From G963668345 sp965206025 (GTDB taxonomy: Bacteria > Acidobacteriota > Terriglobia > Bryobacterales > UBA6623): a stretch of DNA of 64,000 bases. The stretch lies in NCBI GenBank assembly GCA_965206025.1, contig CBDBIU010000004.1:1922001-1986000 (forward strand). The letters are read 5' to 3'. The notes under the pieces were generated by a model, which saw nothing but the letters and a program-made list of their open reading frames with translations, was not told the DNA's origin and ran no database searches. This document shows, one piece after another, positions 1 through 8,697 of this stretch (positions are counted from its first letter, which is position 1; every line of letters begins with the position of its first letter). The position numbers and the translations under genes were made by a program.

Positions 1-36
1 CGAAGAGTCGTCCACAATCAATACGTTGATTCCCAT
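1..36 (-). CDS. Response regulator receiver protein, N-terminal 12 codons only
   Basis: Reading leftward from the ATG at 34-36, the first 12 codons give MGINVLIVDDSS before the window edge. This hydrophobic strand followed by an acidic DD pair is the classic start of a CheY-like receiver domain, whose acidic pocket binds Mg2+ near the phosphoacceptor Asp. A purine/G-rich stretch (GGCGGGG in the minus sense) lies just upstream and could be the ribosome site. The output domain lies outside the window, so nothing can be said about its target. The family call rests on only 12 residues. Confidence 0.5.
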   Translation of the reverse strand, partial: MGINVLIVDDSS

Positions 37-228
37 GGGTTCCCCGCCAGGCCGTCCACTGTAACGTATCGACCAGCAAAGGGCCGCACCTTAGACTTCG
101 GTTCTCGATCGTCTCAGGGGACGGGCGAAGAAGGGCAGCAGACGTCCAGGCCGCCCCCTGCGAGGACCGTCTGGGAACTCGCGGGCTCGACCGAGGGGCC
201 CTCGACTCGTCCTTGTCTCGGGGAGGGC

Positions 229-2183
229 TTACTGGTCGATCTCGTGGGGCACGAGAGGTTGCGTGGCCTCCAGCGAGCGGAGATCTTCCAAACTGATCTC
301 GCGGCCTTCTTCGTGGTACTCCTCGTCGACGTTGACCCGCCACAAGTCGTAGCGGCCTCCGACGATGTTTCGAGCCGCCAGCATGGCCGTAAGCATCGAG
401 TGGTCTTGGTTGTTGTAGCGGTGCATCCCGTTGCGGCCGACGAGCTGCAAGTTGGGCAGCGTGGCGAGAAAGGCGCGCACCTTGGCCACGGCCGCGGCAT
501 AGCCGCGATCGTAGACCGGATAGGCCTTTTTCATCCGCACCACGGCCGCGTCGATGACGTCATCGGGATCAGCCAGACCCAGGGCCGCCAATTCGCGTTT
601 GCCCAGATCGATGAGTTGCCGGTTCGAGCTGCTCCAGAGATCGTCCCCCTCCAGGCAAAAGTACTCGAGACCTAAACAGCTCGTCTTGGGGTCGGCGACC
701 ATCTCCGAGCTCCAGTTGCCGTAGTTTTGAACGCGCCCCATCTTGACGCTCGGTTCGTGGATGTAAATCCAGTTGTCCGGGAACAAGCCGTCTCGTTGAA
801 TGACGAGGGCGACGGTGAGGAAATCTCGGTAGCGGAGCTCCCGCGCCGCGCTCAAAACGTCTTCAGGAGGGGGCGGCTCGAAGCTTTCAACCAGCTCGCG
901 AATGGCGACGCTGCTGATGACATGTTCGGCCGGGTAGGCCACTCCAGCCGCATGCACGGTCTCCACCCGGCCTTCGCTCCAGACGGTGCGTTCCAGCGGA
1001 GCGCCAAAAACCACCTGGGACCCCATCGACTCGACGATCTCGCGGGTCCTCTCCCACATCATTCCAGGGCCATGCCGGGGATAGAGAAACTCGCCGATCA
1101 GCGTCTTGACGATTTCTTCCTTGCTCTTTCCCCGCTCGCCGAACAGGGCGTTCTTAACGGCGGGGCTCTTCTGGGATTTTAGTGGCTGGCGGCGGTGAGT
1201 GACGGATCCCTCGCCACTGTGAGGCCGACCTCCCGGAGCCTGCTTCGGTGCCATTCAAGGGCTTCGTGACAACTCTACGGCCCCCAAGGCCGGGCGGCGA
1301 CTGCGTTGGCCAAAAAGAATTACTGATAAACAAAGGGTTACGAGTAGAGCAAGGCTGCTGGCAGGTAGTCGTACAGTCTCCCGAAGGCTGTGAAATGCGG
1401 ATCCACAACTGTCATCCAGTGGCCACACTCAAAGAGATAACTCCCTGTTTATCAGTGTCTTATTCCCTTTACGAGTTGCCCACGACCGGACTGGCGTGTA
1501 GGGTATTTGGGGATTTCTTGGCCGCCTTTTGGGCTCCGATGTGACTGCGGGCGACGTCGGGTCGGCAGGATGGAGGAGCCGGCTACCCGTTGGCCACCCA
1601 CTAAAAACCCGGAAGAGCCAACGGCGGTTGTTAGCGATAGCCCTTTGATGCGCTGAGCGGCCCATTCGGCGTCAATCTGCGTGCAAGGGATGCCCCAGAC
1701 CTTTTCCGTGTAGGTCTTGAAGAAGATTTCAAAAAGCCTTTTGCCGAAGCGGTTCGTGATCCAGGTCGCGAAATCCTCTTCGGGCTTGGTGGGAAACACC
1801 CTGGCCCGGCCATAACTGGCCACGCAGCGGATGGTTTCCAGCAGTCCCAGCCCGGCCAGCGCATTGAAGGGCTTCAGCGGGTAAGAGAAAAACGTCCCCT
1901 TGTAGTAGATTCGCGAAAGCCGTGGACGGGTGAGCAGGTCGTCGCCGAGGATCTCACGCCAGAGAGCCTCGACGGCCGAGACTTTGGTGAAAAAGCGGTG
2001 TCCCCCGATGTCGAAACGGTAGCCGTTGTGTTTGACCGTGCGGGCAAGTCCGCCGACCGTATCGTCCCGCTCGAGGACCATGGCGCGGACTCCGGCCTTG
2101 CCAAGCTCGTAGGCGGCTGTTAGCCCGGCGGGGCCGGCCCCTAGAATAACCACGGGCAGCTTCGGCGTCGTCAAGTCCCCCAT
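229..2183 (-). pseudogene. NAD(P)/FAD-dependent oxidoreductase (amine-oxidase / UDP-galactopyranose mutase-like) split by a MITE
   Basis: The N-terminal half (from ATG 2183) has the Rossmann FAD motif GAGPAGLTAAYELG, the GGLARTV and DIGGHRFF motifs and a KTYTEKVWGIP segment. These are typical of the FAD-dependent oxidoreductases often found in polysaccharide or carotenoid-type pathways. The C-terminal half (KNALFGERGKSKEEIV to the stop at 229) continues it. Between them sits a 456-bp element with an 8-bp target duplication. Removing the element plus one duplication leaves 1491 bp, an intact 496-aa frame reading SLTTAVKNALFG. The gene is therefore freshly broken with no other visible damage. 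The truncated N-terminal product would end in sequence read from the element and would lack the substrate-domain C-terminus. The exact substrate is unknown. Confidence 0.9.
1164..1619. mobile_element. 456-bp ISL3-type MITE, copy 1
   Basis: Non-coding element bounded by imperfect 26-27 bp terminal inverted repeats: GGCTCTTCTGGGATTTTAG on the left, GGCTCTTCCGGGTTTTTAG as the reverse complement of the right. The perfect 8-bp direct repeat AACGGCGG flanks it at 1156-1163 and 1620-1627. GGCTCTT termini with 8-bp duplications are the signature of the ISL3 family. No ORF inside resembles a transposase, so it must move in trans. It interrupts a FAD oxidoreductase. I found no difference from the copy at 47510-47965. 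Confidence 0.93.
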
Positions 2184-2285
2184 CTTAACAAGAGTGCCTT
2201 GGATCTTCCGGTGGATGGTCTGGAATCAGGATCATTTGGATTTGCAAGGCGATTGGCGGCGAGGAGCTGGGTTCGGCGAGGCGGC

Positions 2286-2640
2286 CACGGCTCGTGGCGA
2301 CAGTTTGGTACATCCCTAAGCGTCCAGTATACCGGCAAGCGGGGGCGATGAACCGCGCCGCTAGCCCGCTTTTCTCACCACGTGGCGAGGCGAAGTGCGT
2401 GAGAAGCCCGTCAGTACAAGGCGCGCGCCGCTCGGCGCCGCATTTCTTGAATAATGCGGGCGTACTTGAACCCTACGTTGAGCACGGCGAGCAAGCGCAA
2501 CGCAGTAATGGCGGGCTTATTGCGTGCTTCGACCGTCAGGTGGTGAGAAATGCGGGCTAGATCCCTAACGGCAGGCGTTCGCTTCCGTTGCTGCCGGCTA
2601 CTGGTGAGCAAGGCGGTCAAGGCCGGGCCCGTTCGGCGAG
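2286..2640. repeat. Older dispersed-repeat copy with a younger element nested in it
   Basis: The outer parts (2286-2360 and 2561-2640) resemble the interior of the repeat at 45449-45630: a GGCTCG-GGC box, a GCGATGAA-CGCGCC palindrome half, and an ATCCCT-ACGGC-GGC box followed by a CTTCC tract. They are interrupted at CTAG by the intact 192-bp element 2365-2556. This explains most of the gene-free 2184-2827 stretch; 2641-2827 otherwise holds only the leader of the next gene. Confidence 0.6.
2365..2556. repeat. Dispersed CCCGC-ended palindromic element (192 bp)
   Basis: Termini CCCGCTTTTCTCACCACGTG (left) and CCCGCATTTCTCACCACCTG (reverse complement of right) form a near-perfect inverted repeat of almost 40 bp. 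CTAG flanks both ends (2361-2364 and 2557-2560). The interior contains the palindromic GGCGCGCGCCGCTCGGCGCC box. It is nearly identical in sequence and length to the copy at 41354-41545. No coding capacity is seen. Confidence 0.85.
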
Positions 2641-2827
2641 CGGGGGAGTTTATCCATCAAAGTCCGACCCGCAGCCCAGTGTTTGAGCATCACCACCCGT
2701 CCCCGCGTAGTAGCGAGCCGCGGCCCGACCGCACGGGAGCGAAACGAAAACTGTTCTCGAGCGCCGTCTGCCACTTGCGTTTTTGCTCAGAATGAATAAA
2801 CTGTTACCAGGACGCAAGGAGGTTGCC

Positions 2828-3685
2828 ATGCCCACCAAAGCGAAGACGCTTGTTTTAACGGTTCTTCCGGCTGTGCTTGCCCTAGCCGGATGCGGAGAAA
2901 GCGGCCCGGCCGGCCCGGCCGTCGGCACTCCGGAATGGCTCTGGCTGGCGGCGGTCGACAACTATGCCGCCGGAGACTTCGAGAAAACCCAAGACCAACT
3001 AGGCGAAATCCTCAAGAGCGATAATCCCTGGCGGACCCGAGCCGCCGTCTGGCGCGTCGCCATGCTCGCCGGCATGGCCCGTGCTTCCGGGGAACTCGCT
3101 GATGCTTACGAAAGCGGGGCCAAGAAAAACCCAGCCAGGGCAGCGAGCTTTCAAAATCCCATCCAGCAGTACCGCCGTGACGCTCGCCGCCACACGATCG
3201 CCCTGGCCGAGACCGTGGGCACGCTGAAGAAATCGCTCGGTGACGCCGGGACCGTGCCGCTCGATTTTTCTCTTCCACCCGGTACGCCAAGCCCCTCTCC
3301 CGACCTAGGGAGGGTGAGCGACGGTACGATCCTGCGGGAAGGCCCGGCAGCCAAGGCCAAGATGGACACCATCCGACGCGGCCTGCTGCTGGAGACGGCC
3401 AAAGCGGTCAACGCGGGAGATAACCTCGCCAAGGCGAGAAGTCTACTTGAAGCGCTGCCAGTGGAAATTCCCCGTCCCGTATTTTTCCTGAATTTGGGAC
3501 GCTCCCTGTTTGAGCGCTCCGGTTTGTTCGATCGCGCTCACCTCAACGAGATCCCGAAGCGCGAGTTTATGCTGAACCGCGCCATCGGCTTCATCGCACC
3601 GGCGCTGGAATCCGAAGACGAGGGCCTGAAAAAGGAAGCCGAGGAACTGCAAAAGAAAATCCAGAAGTTACAAGAGAAGCAGTGA
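2828..3685 (+). CDS. Putative lipoprotein with TPR-like helical repeats
   Basis: 285 aa from the ATG at 2828, chosen because a strong GGAGG lies 5 nt upstream; an in-frame upstream start at 2783 has no comparable site. The N-terminus is a lipoprotein signal (KAKTLVLTVLPAVLALAGC), with the lipidated Cys near residue 20. The mature part is alpha-helical, with NYAAGDFEKTQDQLGEILKS and AKARSLLEALPVE segments like TPR units. It ends in a Lys/Glu-rich amphipathic helix (EEGLKKEAEELQKKIQKLQ type). It probably sits on the inner face of the outer membrane or in the periplasm as a scaffold. No specific family is recognised. It stands alone, convergent with the YgiT/DUF4258 pair. Confidence 0.8.
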   Translation: MPTKAKTLVLTVLPAVLALAGCGESGPAGPAVGTPEWLWLAAVDNYAAGDFEKTQDQLGEILKSDNPWRTRAAVWRVAMLAGMARASGELADAYESGAKKNPARAASFQNPIQQYRRDARRHTIALAETVGTLKKSLGDAGTVPLDFSLPPGTPSPSPDLGRVSDGTILREGPAAKAKMDTIRRGLLLETAKAVNAGDNLAKARSLLEALPVEIPRPVFFLNLGRSLFERSGLFDRAHLNEIPKREFMLNRAIGFIAPALESEDEGLKKEAEELQKKIQKLQEKQ

Positions 3686-3828
3686 TGAGTGACAGGCCAA
3701 ATCCCGGCAACGACCGTTGCGCCCCGGCGCTTGTTCAAGTGTTGGTGCTTCCGTGGGGGACTCCGGAGAAGAAAGTAGTCTTGGCGTCCTGGGTCGGTGT
3801 GTCGTCAACCGTAGAGGATTGCGACAGA

Positions 3829-3863
3829 ATGACGCAATCCATCTCTCCACAGTCCGATGGATC
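3829..3863. repeat. Left direct repeat flanking the DUF4258/YgiT module
   Basis: AGAATGACGCAATCC followed by a TCCACAG box recurs at 4549-4583, on the other side of the toxin-antitoxin pair and in the same orientation. In this copy the CGCAATC also pairs with GATTGCG just upstream, forming a small hairpin between the convergent genes. Confidence 0.55.
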
Positions 3864-3869
3864 AAGCGT

Positions 3870-4112
3870 TTAGGGGGCGAGGGAAAAGACAGGTACTTTC
3901 TGGTACCTCTTGGGCTTGCGTTGTTTCTTCTGGATGATCTCGTCGATTAGCTGCGAGGTGGAAGCATCGAGCCAGACGTGGCCACATTGGGCACAGACTA
4001 AAGCTGGGACACTCTCAAAACGGTAGAGCTGCCGGCCCCAAGGCTGGGTGTGGGTAACGGTCTTTTTGTGCAGCGTACCGCCACACTCGGCACATCTGTT
4101 TTTGCTAGGCAT
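3870..4112 (-). CDS. YgiT-type zinc-finger protein (probable antitoxin)
   Basis: 80 aa from ATG 4112, two nt after the stop of the upstream DUF4258 gene. Four Cys in two pairs (CAECGG near residue 7 and CAQCGH near residue 40) form the treble-clef zinc site of the MqsA/YgiT N-terminal family. The C-terminal part is short and basic (KKQRKPKRYQK) and lacks the long Xre DNA-binding domain of MqsA. In many genomes such single-domain proteins follow a DUF4258 gene and act as its antitoxin. Family assignment is firm; the antitoxin role is by association. Confidence 0.85.
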   Translation of the reverse strand: MPSKNRCAECGGTLHKKTVTHTQPWGRQLYRFESVPALVCAQCGHVWLDASTSQLIDEIIQKKQRKPKRYQKVPVFSLAP

Positions 4113-4114
4113 AG

Positions 4115-4429
4115 TCACTCCTTCCGACGCGTCCACGGATCGACCCAGATATTCGGATCATACCAGTGGACCGTGATGATGTGCGTAAATCCGCCGTCAA
4201 AGGCACAGGCTACGTAGAGGGGTTCTCCCTTCACGCGGGCCATGAACAAAGCTTTTGGGAAAGGACGAGCTTTGGGGTACTGCTCGATTACGTCTCCGGT
4301 TGTGATCACCCCCTTGATTTCTCGGTCAGAGACTCTACGTCCGCCCATGCGTTGCTTGGCATGGGTGGTGATGAAATAGCGGTTGTTGGCAACTGCCCTG
4401 CGCAGGGCCGGGATATCAAGCTTGGGCAT
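4115..4429 (-). CDS. DUF4258 domain protein (probable RNase-like toxin)
   Basis: 104 aa. The segment ITTHAKQRMGGRRVSDREI, followed by GDVIEQYPKARPFPKAL and PLYVACAFDGG, is the DUF4258 fold, related to the BECR/RelE-like toxins (HAKxRM motif). It ends in HWYDPNIWVDPW, as is usual for the family. It lies directly upstream of the YgiT-type zinc-finger gene in an obvious two-gene operon. Unlike most type II modules, the toxin-like gene comes first, as in MqsRA. Biochemical activity is inferred only from the family. Confidence 0.85.
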   Translation of the reverse strand: MPKLDIPALRRAVANNRYFITTHAKQRMGGRRVSDREIKGVITTGDVIEQYPKARPFPKALFMARVKGEPLYVACAFDGGFTHIITVHWYDPNIWVDPWTRRKE

Positions 4430-4548
4430 GCCAATACGTCAAGGGCAAGGGCGGCATTGGTTAGCGTACCAGGTGGTCGGAATTCGTCAAGCCGCTTTCA
4501 GCATGGAAAAATCAGATCATTCGGGCCCGTGAAACCTGCGTCTATACC

Positions 4549-4583
4549 GACTAGAATGACGCAATCCTCGTTGTCCACAGCCC
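4549..4583. repeat. Right direct repeat flanking the DUF4258/YgiT module
   Basis: Second copy of the AGAATGACGCAATCC / TCCACAG box seen at 3829-3863, on the far side of the operon. Together they frame a 0.75-kb cassette. Confidence 0.55.
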
Positions 4584-4840
4584 CGTAGCGCGGGGCTGGG
4601 CGGCCGTTTTGCCCAGGCCTGCGGCTTTTTCTATATCCGGTCTGACGTATTGAGCGGCGACCGTACCTCGTCCACCTCGATGAGACCTATTCGCTGTGTG
4701 ACCCACCGGGCGCTCGACCAGCGTCAATCCAACGGGTCTTGAACCAACCCTCGGTGGACTGGGTTGTGGTGGATCAGAGCGCCCGCTGGAAAAAGGACCG
4801 CAGGTCCGGGCCAAACGGCCGCCCAGCGGCGCGCTACGGG
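4582..4840. mobile_element. REP-like inverted-repeat unit enclosing a RAYT remnant
   Basis: About 50-bp inverted repeats: CCCGTAGCGCGGGGCTGGGC from 4582, and as the reverse complement of the right end CCCGTAGCGCGCCGCTGGGC ending at 4840. Both continue through GGCCGTTT, GGCCC/GCCCA and CTGCGG to TTTTTC. They enclose the 3' end of a REP-associated tyrosine transposase, the arrangement expected when a RAYT gene collapses between its own REP sequences. Confidence 0.7.
4625..4790 (-). pseudogene. C-terminal remnant of a REP-associated tyrosine (Y1/IS200-like) transposase
   Basis: The minus strand reads ALIHHNPVHRGLVQDPLD, then a TGA, then RWSSARWVTQRIGLIEVDEV. NPVRxGLVxxPxDWxWSSxRxY is the hallmark C-terminus of RAYT proteins, and the Trp codon after PLD has become TGA. 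The catalytic HUH and Tyr region is absent, so the gene is dead. RAYTs act on REP sequences; the flanking inverted repeats are the likely cognate REPs. Confidence 0.72.
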
Positions 4841-5429
4841 CCAACGGATCGGCATAAGCGGCGTTGAAAAGCGCCCCCGAGCGCCGTGAGCCCAATGCGT
4901 TGATGCCGAATGGTCCAGCGGAACTTTGAAATGCACTTTCCAACGTCCGCTTCATTCCCTTGTTATTCTTCCAGCAATCACGTCCGTCGTGCGTAGGGTG
5001 AGATTCGGGAACGTTCCTTACTCGAAAAAGCAAAATGGGGCCATCCGCATACCTCTCTCGTCGGGAAAATCACCCCCCCCAGAATGTGTCACTGTCTGCA
5101 CCGGTTGAGACCAAAAGAACGAAGGTTCGTCATCAGAAACGCCCTGCGGCACATGTGCTACGAACTCAAGAAGCGCCCAGCTCTTCCTCGAACTCTGGTG
5201 TACAAGCTTGCCTACCGCGCCGGCACCTGAAGCTGAAGCTTGCTGTAGTCCGGATTAGTCAAGGGCTTTCTCCTAAGCACCGGGCGCAGAACGCTCTCGC
5301 GATCAGCGGCGCGGCAAAGCCGCCGGCCACTGCAACAGCCGATTATGTCACATAAGACGGTTATTAACAGGGCTGCGCTGTGGGTAGACTGGCTGTCGCC
5401 ACAGTGTGCGCGTCGGCGTGCCGCCCTGG
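4841..5429. other. No gene recognised
   Basis: Reading frames here are short and show no family signature. The plus frame near 5128-5226 (ends in LPRTLVYKLAYRAGT and a stop) has codon use that could be a gene tail, but I cannot name it. No tRNA, CRISPR or terminal repeats were seen. Confidence 0.4.
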
Positions 5430-5750
5430 TTAAGGAAGCTCGATCTCCAGGCCGAGGATCAGGCTGCTCCAGGATTTGCCGTGGCCGTCAAGATTCAACG
5501 ACTCGTTGACGCCGCCCTCGAGCGCCCTGTCCATCACGAAGTTGAATCCGTGCAGCTTGGGCAGATCATAGCGTACGATCTCGCCGCGCAGCAGCTCGCC
5601 GAATGCCGTCTTCAGCCGCTGGGGCGTCAGCCATGCCTTGACGATCTCGTAGTCGGCCGGGTCGTAGACGAACAGGCACAAGTTCGATCGATCGCCCTTG
5701 TCGCCGCTGCGCGCATGGGCGAGCTCGCGAAGCTGGACCCGGCGGCTCAT
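5430..5750 (-). CDS. AtuA-associated small C-terminal domain protein
   Basis: 106 aa from ATG 5750, overlapping the stop of the upstream gene by 4 nt (ATGA), so translation is coupled. The sequence LRELAHARSGDKGDRSNLCL followed by DLPKLHGFNFVMDRALEGGV is the conserved domain fused to, or encoded next to, DUF1446/AtuA proteins. In acyclic terpene and leucine/isovalerate utilisation loci it is thought to form one functional unit with AtuA. The reaction is not settled; a role in acyl-CoA or terpenoid catabolism is inferred. Confidence 0.85.
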   Translation of the reverse strand: MSRRVQLRELAHARSGDKGDRSNLCLFVYDPADYEIVKAWLTPQRLKTAFGELLRGEIVRYDLPKLHGFNFVMDRALEGGVNESLNLDGHGKSWSSLILGLEIELP

Positions 5751-7087
5751 GCCACCAGCACCTCGGTTTTGGGATTCACCCGCCCGCGATCGACCCAGGT
5801 CGAATAGGTGATGACCGACGGCGTGACGCCGCCGCGATAGCCGCCGCCACCCGCCGGGCCGCAGCAAAGCAACGACTCCACTTCCCACAGCAGTAGCTCG
5901 GCCTCTTCCCGGGAGGGCGCGCGCATGGCGCAGCGCAGCCGCACGTCGCGACTGTCGGTGGGGTAGTCGGCGGCAGTTGCGTGCAAGGAGGAAACGCCGA
6001 TCAAGTCTACCCGCACGGGCAGGTCGGCCTGGTGCACGCGCGCCAATCGCTCGACCACCACCTCGCCCGCCGCCCGCCCACGCTGCTGGGCTCCGGGTCC
6101 GGCATAAGAGATCCCCGCTTCCGCCAGGTAGCCGCCGTCGAACGCTACCGTCGCCTTAAGCTGTTCCGGCCGGGGTGAGCCACTACCGCCCGAGACGCGA
6201 ACGCGGTTACCGCCCTCGTCGCTGACCGTGACTCGGGAGAAATCGGCGGTTACGTCCGGCGTGAGGTAGCGCGCCGGGTCGTGGACCTCATAGAGGAGCT
6301 GCTCTTTGACCGTGCGCTCGCTGACCACTCCGCCCGTGCCTTCGAGCTTGGTGACGCAGGCGCCGCCGTCCGCTTCCACTTCGGCGATGGGAAACCCGAT
6401 GGAGGCGAGGTTCGAGACGTCTTTGTAGCCGGGGTCGGCGAAGTAGCCTCCGCTGACCTGCGCGGCGCACTCGAGTAGATGGCCCACGACCGTTCCCGCG
6501 CCGAGCAGTTGCCAGGCGTCCGGGGGCCAGCCGAAGTGGTGGCACAAGGGGGCTAGAAACAGCGCCGGGTCGGCAACCCGGCCGGTGATGACGACGTCGG
6601 CGCGGGCTTCGAGGGCGGGCAGGATAGCGTCGGCCCCCAGATAGGCGTTTGCGCCGATCAAGGCTCGCCCTACATCTCGCACCGCCATCCCTTCCCACAG
6701 CAAGGTGTCGGGGCCGACCAGATGGCCCACGTCGTCGCCTTCGATCGCCGCCACCTTGAGGCCCTTGAGGCCAAGCCGACGGGCGACCTCCACGGTCTTC
6801 CGCGACGCGCCGCTTGGATTCGTAACGCCCATGTTGGTCACGACCGTCGTGCCCTGCGACGCGCAGCGGGGCAAAACGGCGCCCATGCGGCGTTCGAGCC
6901 GCCTGTTATACCCGAGGCTGGAATCGAGTTGCCGGTCGCGGTAACCGAAGGCCAGCGTGCGCTCGCCCAGACACTCGAAAATGATGGCGTCCAAGCGCCC
7001 TCGCTCGACCAGGTCGACCGCCGGGTCGAGCCGATCCGAGGAGAAACCCGCACCCGTGCCGAGGCGGTAAGCGCGCGCGTCTCGCAT
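5747..7087 (-). CDS. AtuA family protein (DUF1446)
   Basis: 446 aa, full length for the family. Recognisable segments are the start RLGTGAGFSSDRLDPAVDL, IIFECLGERTLAF, VTNMGVTNPSGA, the ITGRVADPALFLAPLCHHFG block and the LEGTGGVVSERTVKEQLLYE block. AtuA-type proteins occur in acyclic isoprenoid degradation clusters beside acyl-CoA carboxylases and dehydrogenases; none of those is present here. It is translationally coupled to the small C-terminal domain gene downstream. Catalytic residues are not established for the family. Cytoplasmic, with no signal peptide. Confidence 0.88.
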   Translation of the reverse strand: MRDARAYRLGTGAGFSSDRLDPAVDLVERGRLDAIIFECLGERTLAFGYRDRQLDSSLGYNRRLERRMGAVLPRCASQGTTVVTNMGVTNPSGASRKTVEVARRLGLKGLKVAAIEGDDVGHLVGPDTLLWEGMAVRDVGRALIGANAYLGADAILPALEARADVVITGRVADPALFLAPLCHHFGWPPDAWQLLGAGTVVGHLLECAAQVSGGYFADPGYKDVSNLASIGFPIAEVEADGGACVTKLEGTGGVVSERTVKEQLLYEVHDPARYLTPDVTADFSRVTVSDEGGNRVRVSGGSGSPRPEQLKATVAFDGGYLAEAGISYAGPGAQQRGRAAGEVVVERLARVHQADLPVRVDLIGVSSLHATAADYPTDSRDVRLRCAMRAPSREEAELLLWEVESLLCCGPAGGGGYRGGVTPSVITYSTWVDRGRVNPKTEVLVA

Positions 7088-7387
7088 GGCGGGTAATGTA
7101 GCAGAAACCGCGTTGGCGGCTGGGCTAGCCCGGAAGTGCTTCGTTCACAAAGCCTTCTGAGCCGCGACCGCGAGGGAGCGGTTCCCGAATTGACGACCCA
7201 GAAACGATCGCTAACTCATGATAGTAAGCACTAGCCTGGAGACGGGTTCACTACGGATTTGGCCATGTCGGGGATCGAAAGCGACGTGGCGCGCGCTTTC
7301 AGCGTGCTGTGCCGGCATTCTTGCCGGCATCCGAATGACCCCCACCATGCAGCGGGGCCACCAGGCGCGCGAACGAAGCTTTTGGGG

Positions 7388-8590
7388 TGAACCCCTCGGC
7401 TGAGACAATTTGGGATAGCGACAGTCGCCGTTCAATGGTTTTTCCTTCTCAAAACAGCCTCTTCCCTTTTAGCATGGTCCTCGGCTGGTGAAGCGGAGGC
7501 GGGCTGTGGTGGGCGTAGATCTCCTCCCGCTTGAGCGTCTTGATGAAGCTCTCACAACTGGCATTGTCGTAGGGGTTCGCTGGCCGACTCATGCTGGGGA
7601 TCGCTTGGTGGCGGCGCAAGCTCCTCACATAGGCGCCGGAAGCCTACTGCACGCCGCGATCGGAGTGATGGACCAGGCCCGGCGGCGGCTGCCGTTCGGC
7701 CATCGCCTGCTCCATCGCCTGCTCCAGCGCCCAGCCCACCACCTTCCGCGAGTAGGCGTCCACGATCACCGCCAGATACACGAACTCGGCCTTCAGCCGG
7801 ATGTAGGTGATGTCGGCCATCCACAGCTGATTAATCCCCCGCAGCTTGATCCGGGCGGCTAGGTTGAGGTACACCTCCAACGGATGATCGGCGTCCGTGG
7901 TGGCCACGAACGCCCGCGGCTGCACCCCGAACAAGCCGTCCTGGCTCCTGATCCGCGCTACGCGCTTGTGGTTCACCAATATCCCCCGCCGACGCAGTTG
8001 CGCCGTCACCCTGCGGTAGCCATAGCGTCGCCGATGTTCCAGGGCCACCTCCTGGATCGCCGACCTCACTTCCATGTCTTCCTCCAGCGGCATCTGCTGT
8101 TGCCAGCCGCGATAGAAACCGGCCCGGCTTACTGGGGCCAGCCGGCACATCCGCTCGACACGCAGTCTGCCTTGCAGCGGCATCAACTCCCGGATTTGGT
8201 CGTAGACGCCTTCTCGCCACAGCTGCCGCTGCCGTGGCGTCGAGCCGCGACTTTTTCGAAGGCGCCTTTGAAAAAATCCGCTTCCAGCGTCTTGTCCCCC
8301 AACAGACGCTGCAAGGCGCGAATCTCCTGGCGCAGTTCCCGCTCGCGGGAGGCGGCCGGCGGAGCTGGCCCCTCCTCGGTCGGCTCCATCCGATTTCGCC
8401 ACCGCTACAGCAGCCCGCGATGAATCCCCAGTTCCTGCGATAGCGCTGTCACGCTCTCGCAGCTCTTCAGCCGCTCCAGTGCCATCCTGCGGTACTCTTT
8501 CGGGAAACTTGTAAACTCGTCTCTTGCCCACTCGCAGTTGCTTTCCTGGCTAAAGTGTCGCTACTCCAACTGTCTCATTTTTGGGGTTCA
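7388..8590 (-). mobile_element. Decayed IS3-family element (about 1.2 kb)
   Basis: Terminal inverted repeats are visible: TGAACCCCTCGGCTGAGACA at 7388, and as the reverse complement of the right end TGAACCCCAAAAATGAGACA ending at 8590. Both continue into a GGxxTAGCGACA box. Between them lies a minus-strand OrfA/OrfB pair with stops and a frameshift. It accounts for the gene-poor stretch after the AtuA operon; 7088-7387 holds nothing recognisable. Confidence 0.82.
7440..8531 (-). pseudogene. IS3-family transposase, inactivated
   Basis: The N-terminal HTH part (MGKRRVYKFP..., HRGLL then TAG then RWRNR) is interrupted by an amber codon where IS3 OrfA proteins have Tyr. The leucine-zipper segment LRQEIRALQRLLGDKTLEADFF follows. 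The OrfB frame (RYGYRRVTAQLRRRGILVNH, MADITYIRL, VGWAL, HHSDRGVQ) then meets a second TAG exactly where YAS is expected. The residual tail (NPYDNASCESFIKTLK) lacks the final domain. Two nonsense codons, a frame break and a 3' deletion make it non-functional. Confidence 0.85.
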
Positions 8591-8697
8591 CTCCAGCACG
8601 CAAGAATGCGCGCGCCACGCGGGCCAAGGGCCGCCGCGCGGAACCGAAGTGTGTTCCATGAGCTTCGATCCCACGTCCGCTGTGTTACTTTGGCCCC

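Noticed and set aside
7644..8400. TAG codons at two tyrosine positions of the IS3 transposase suggested amber recoding.
   Set aside because: Intact genes here (glgC, the TonB receptor) use TAG as a normal stop, and the IS3 copy has other lesions, so these are ordinary nonsense mutations.
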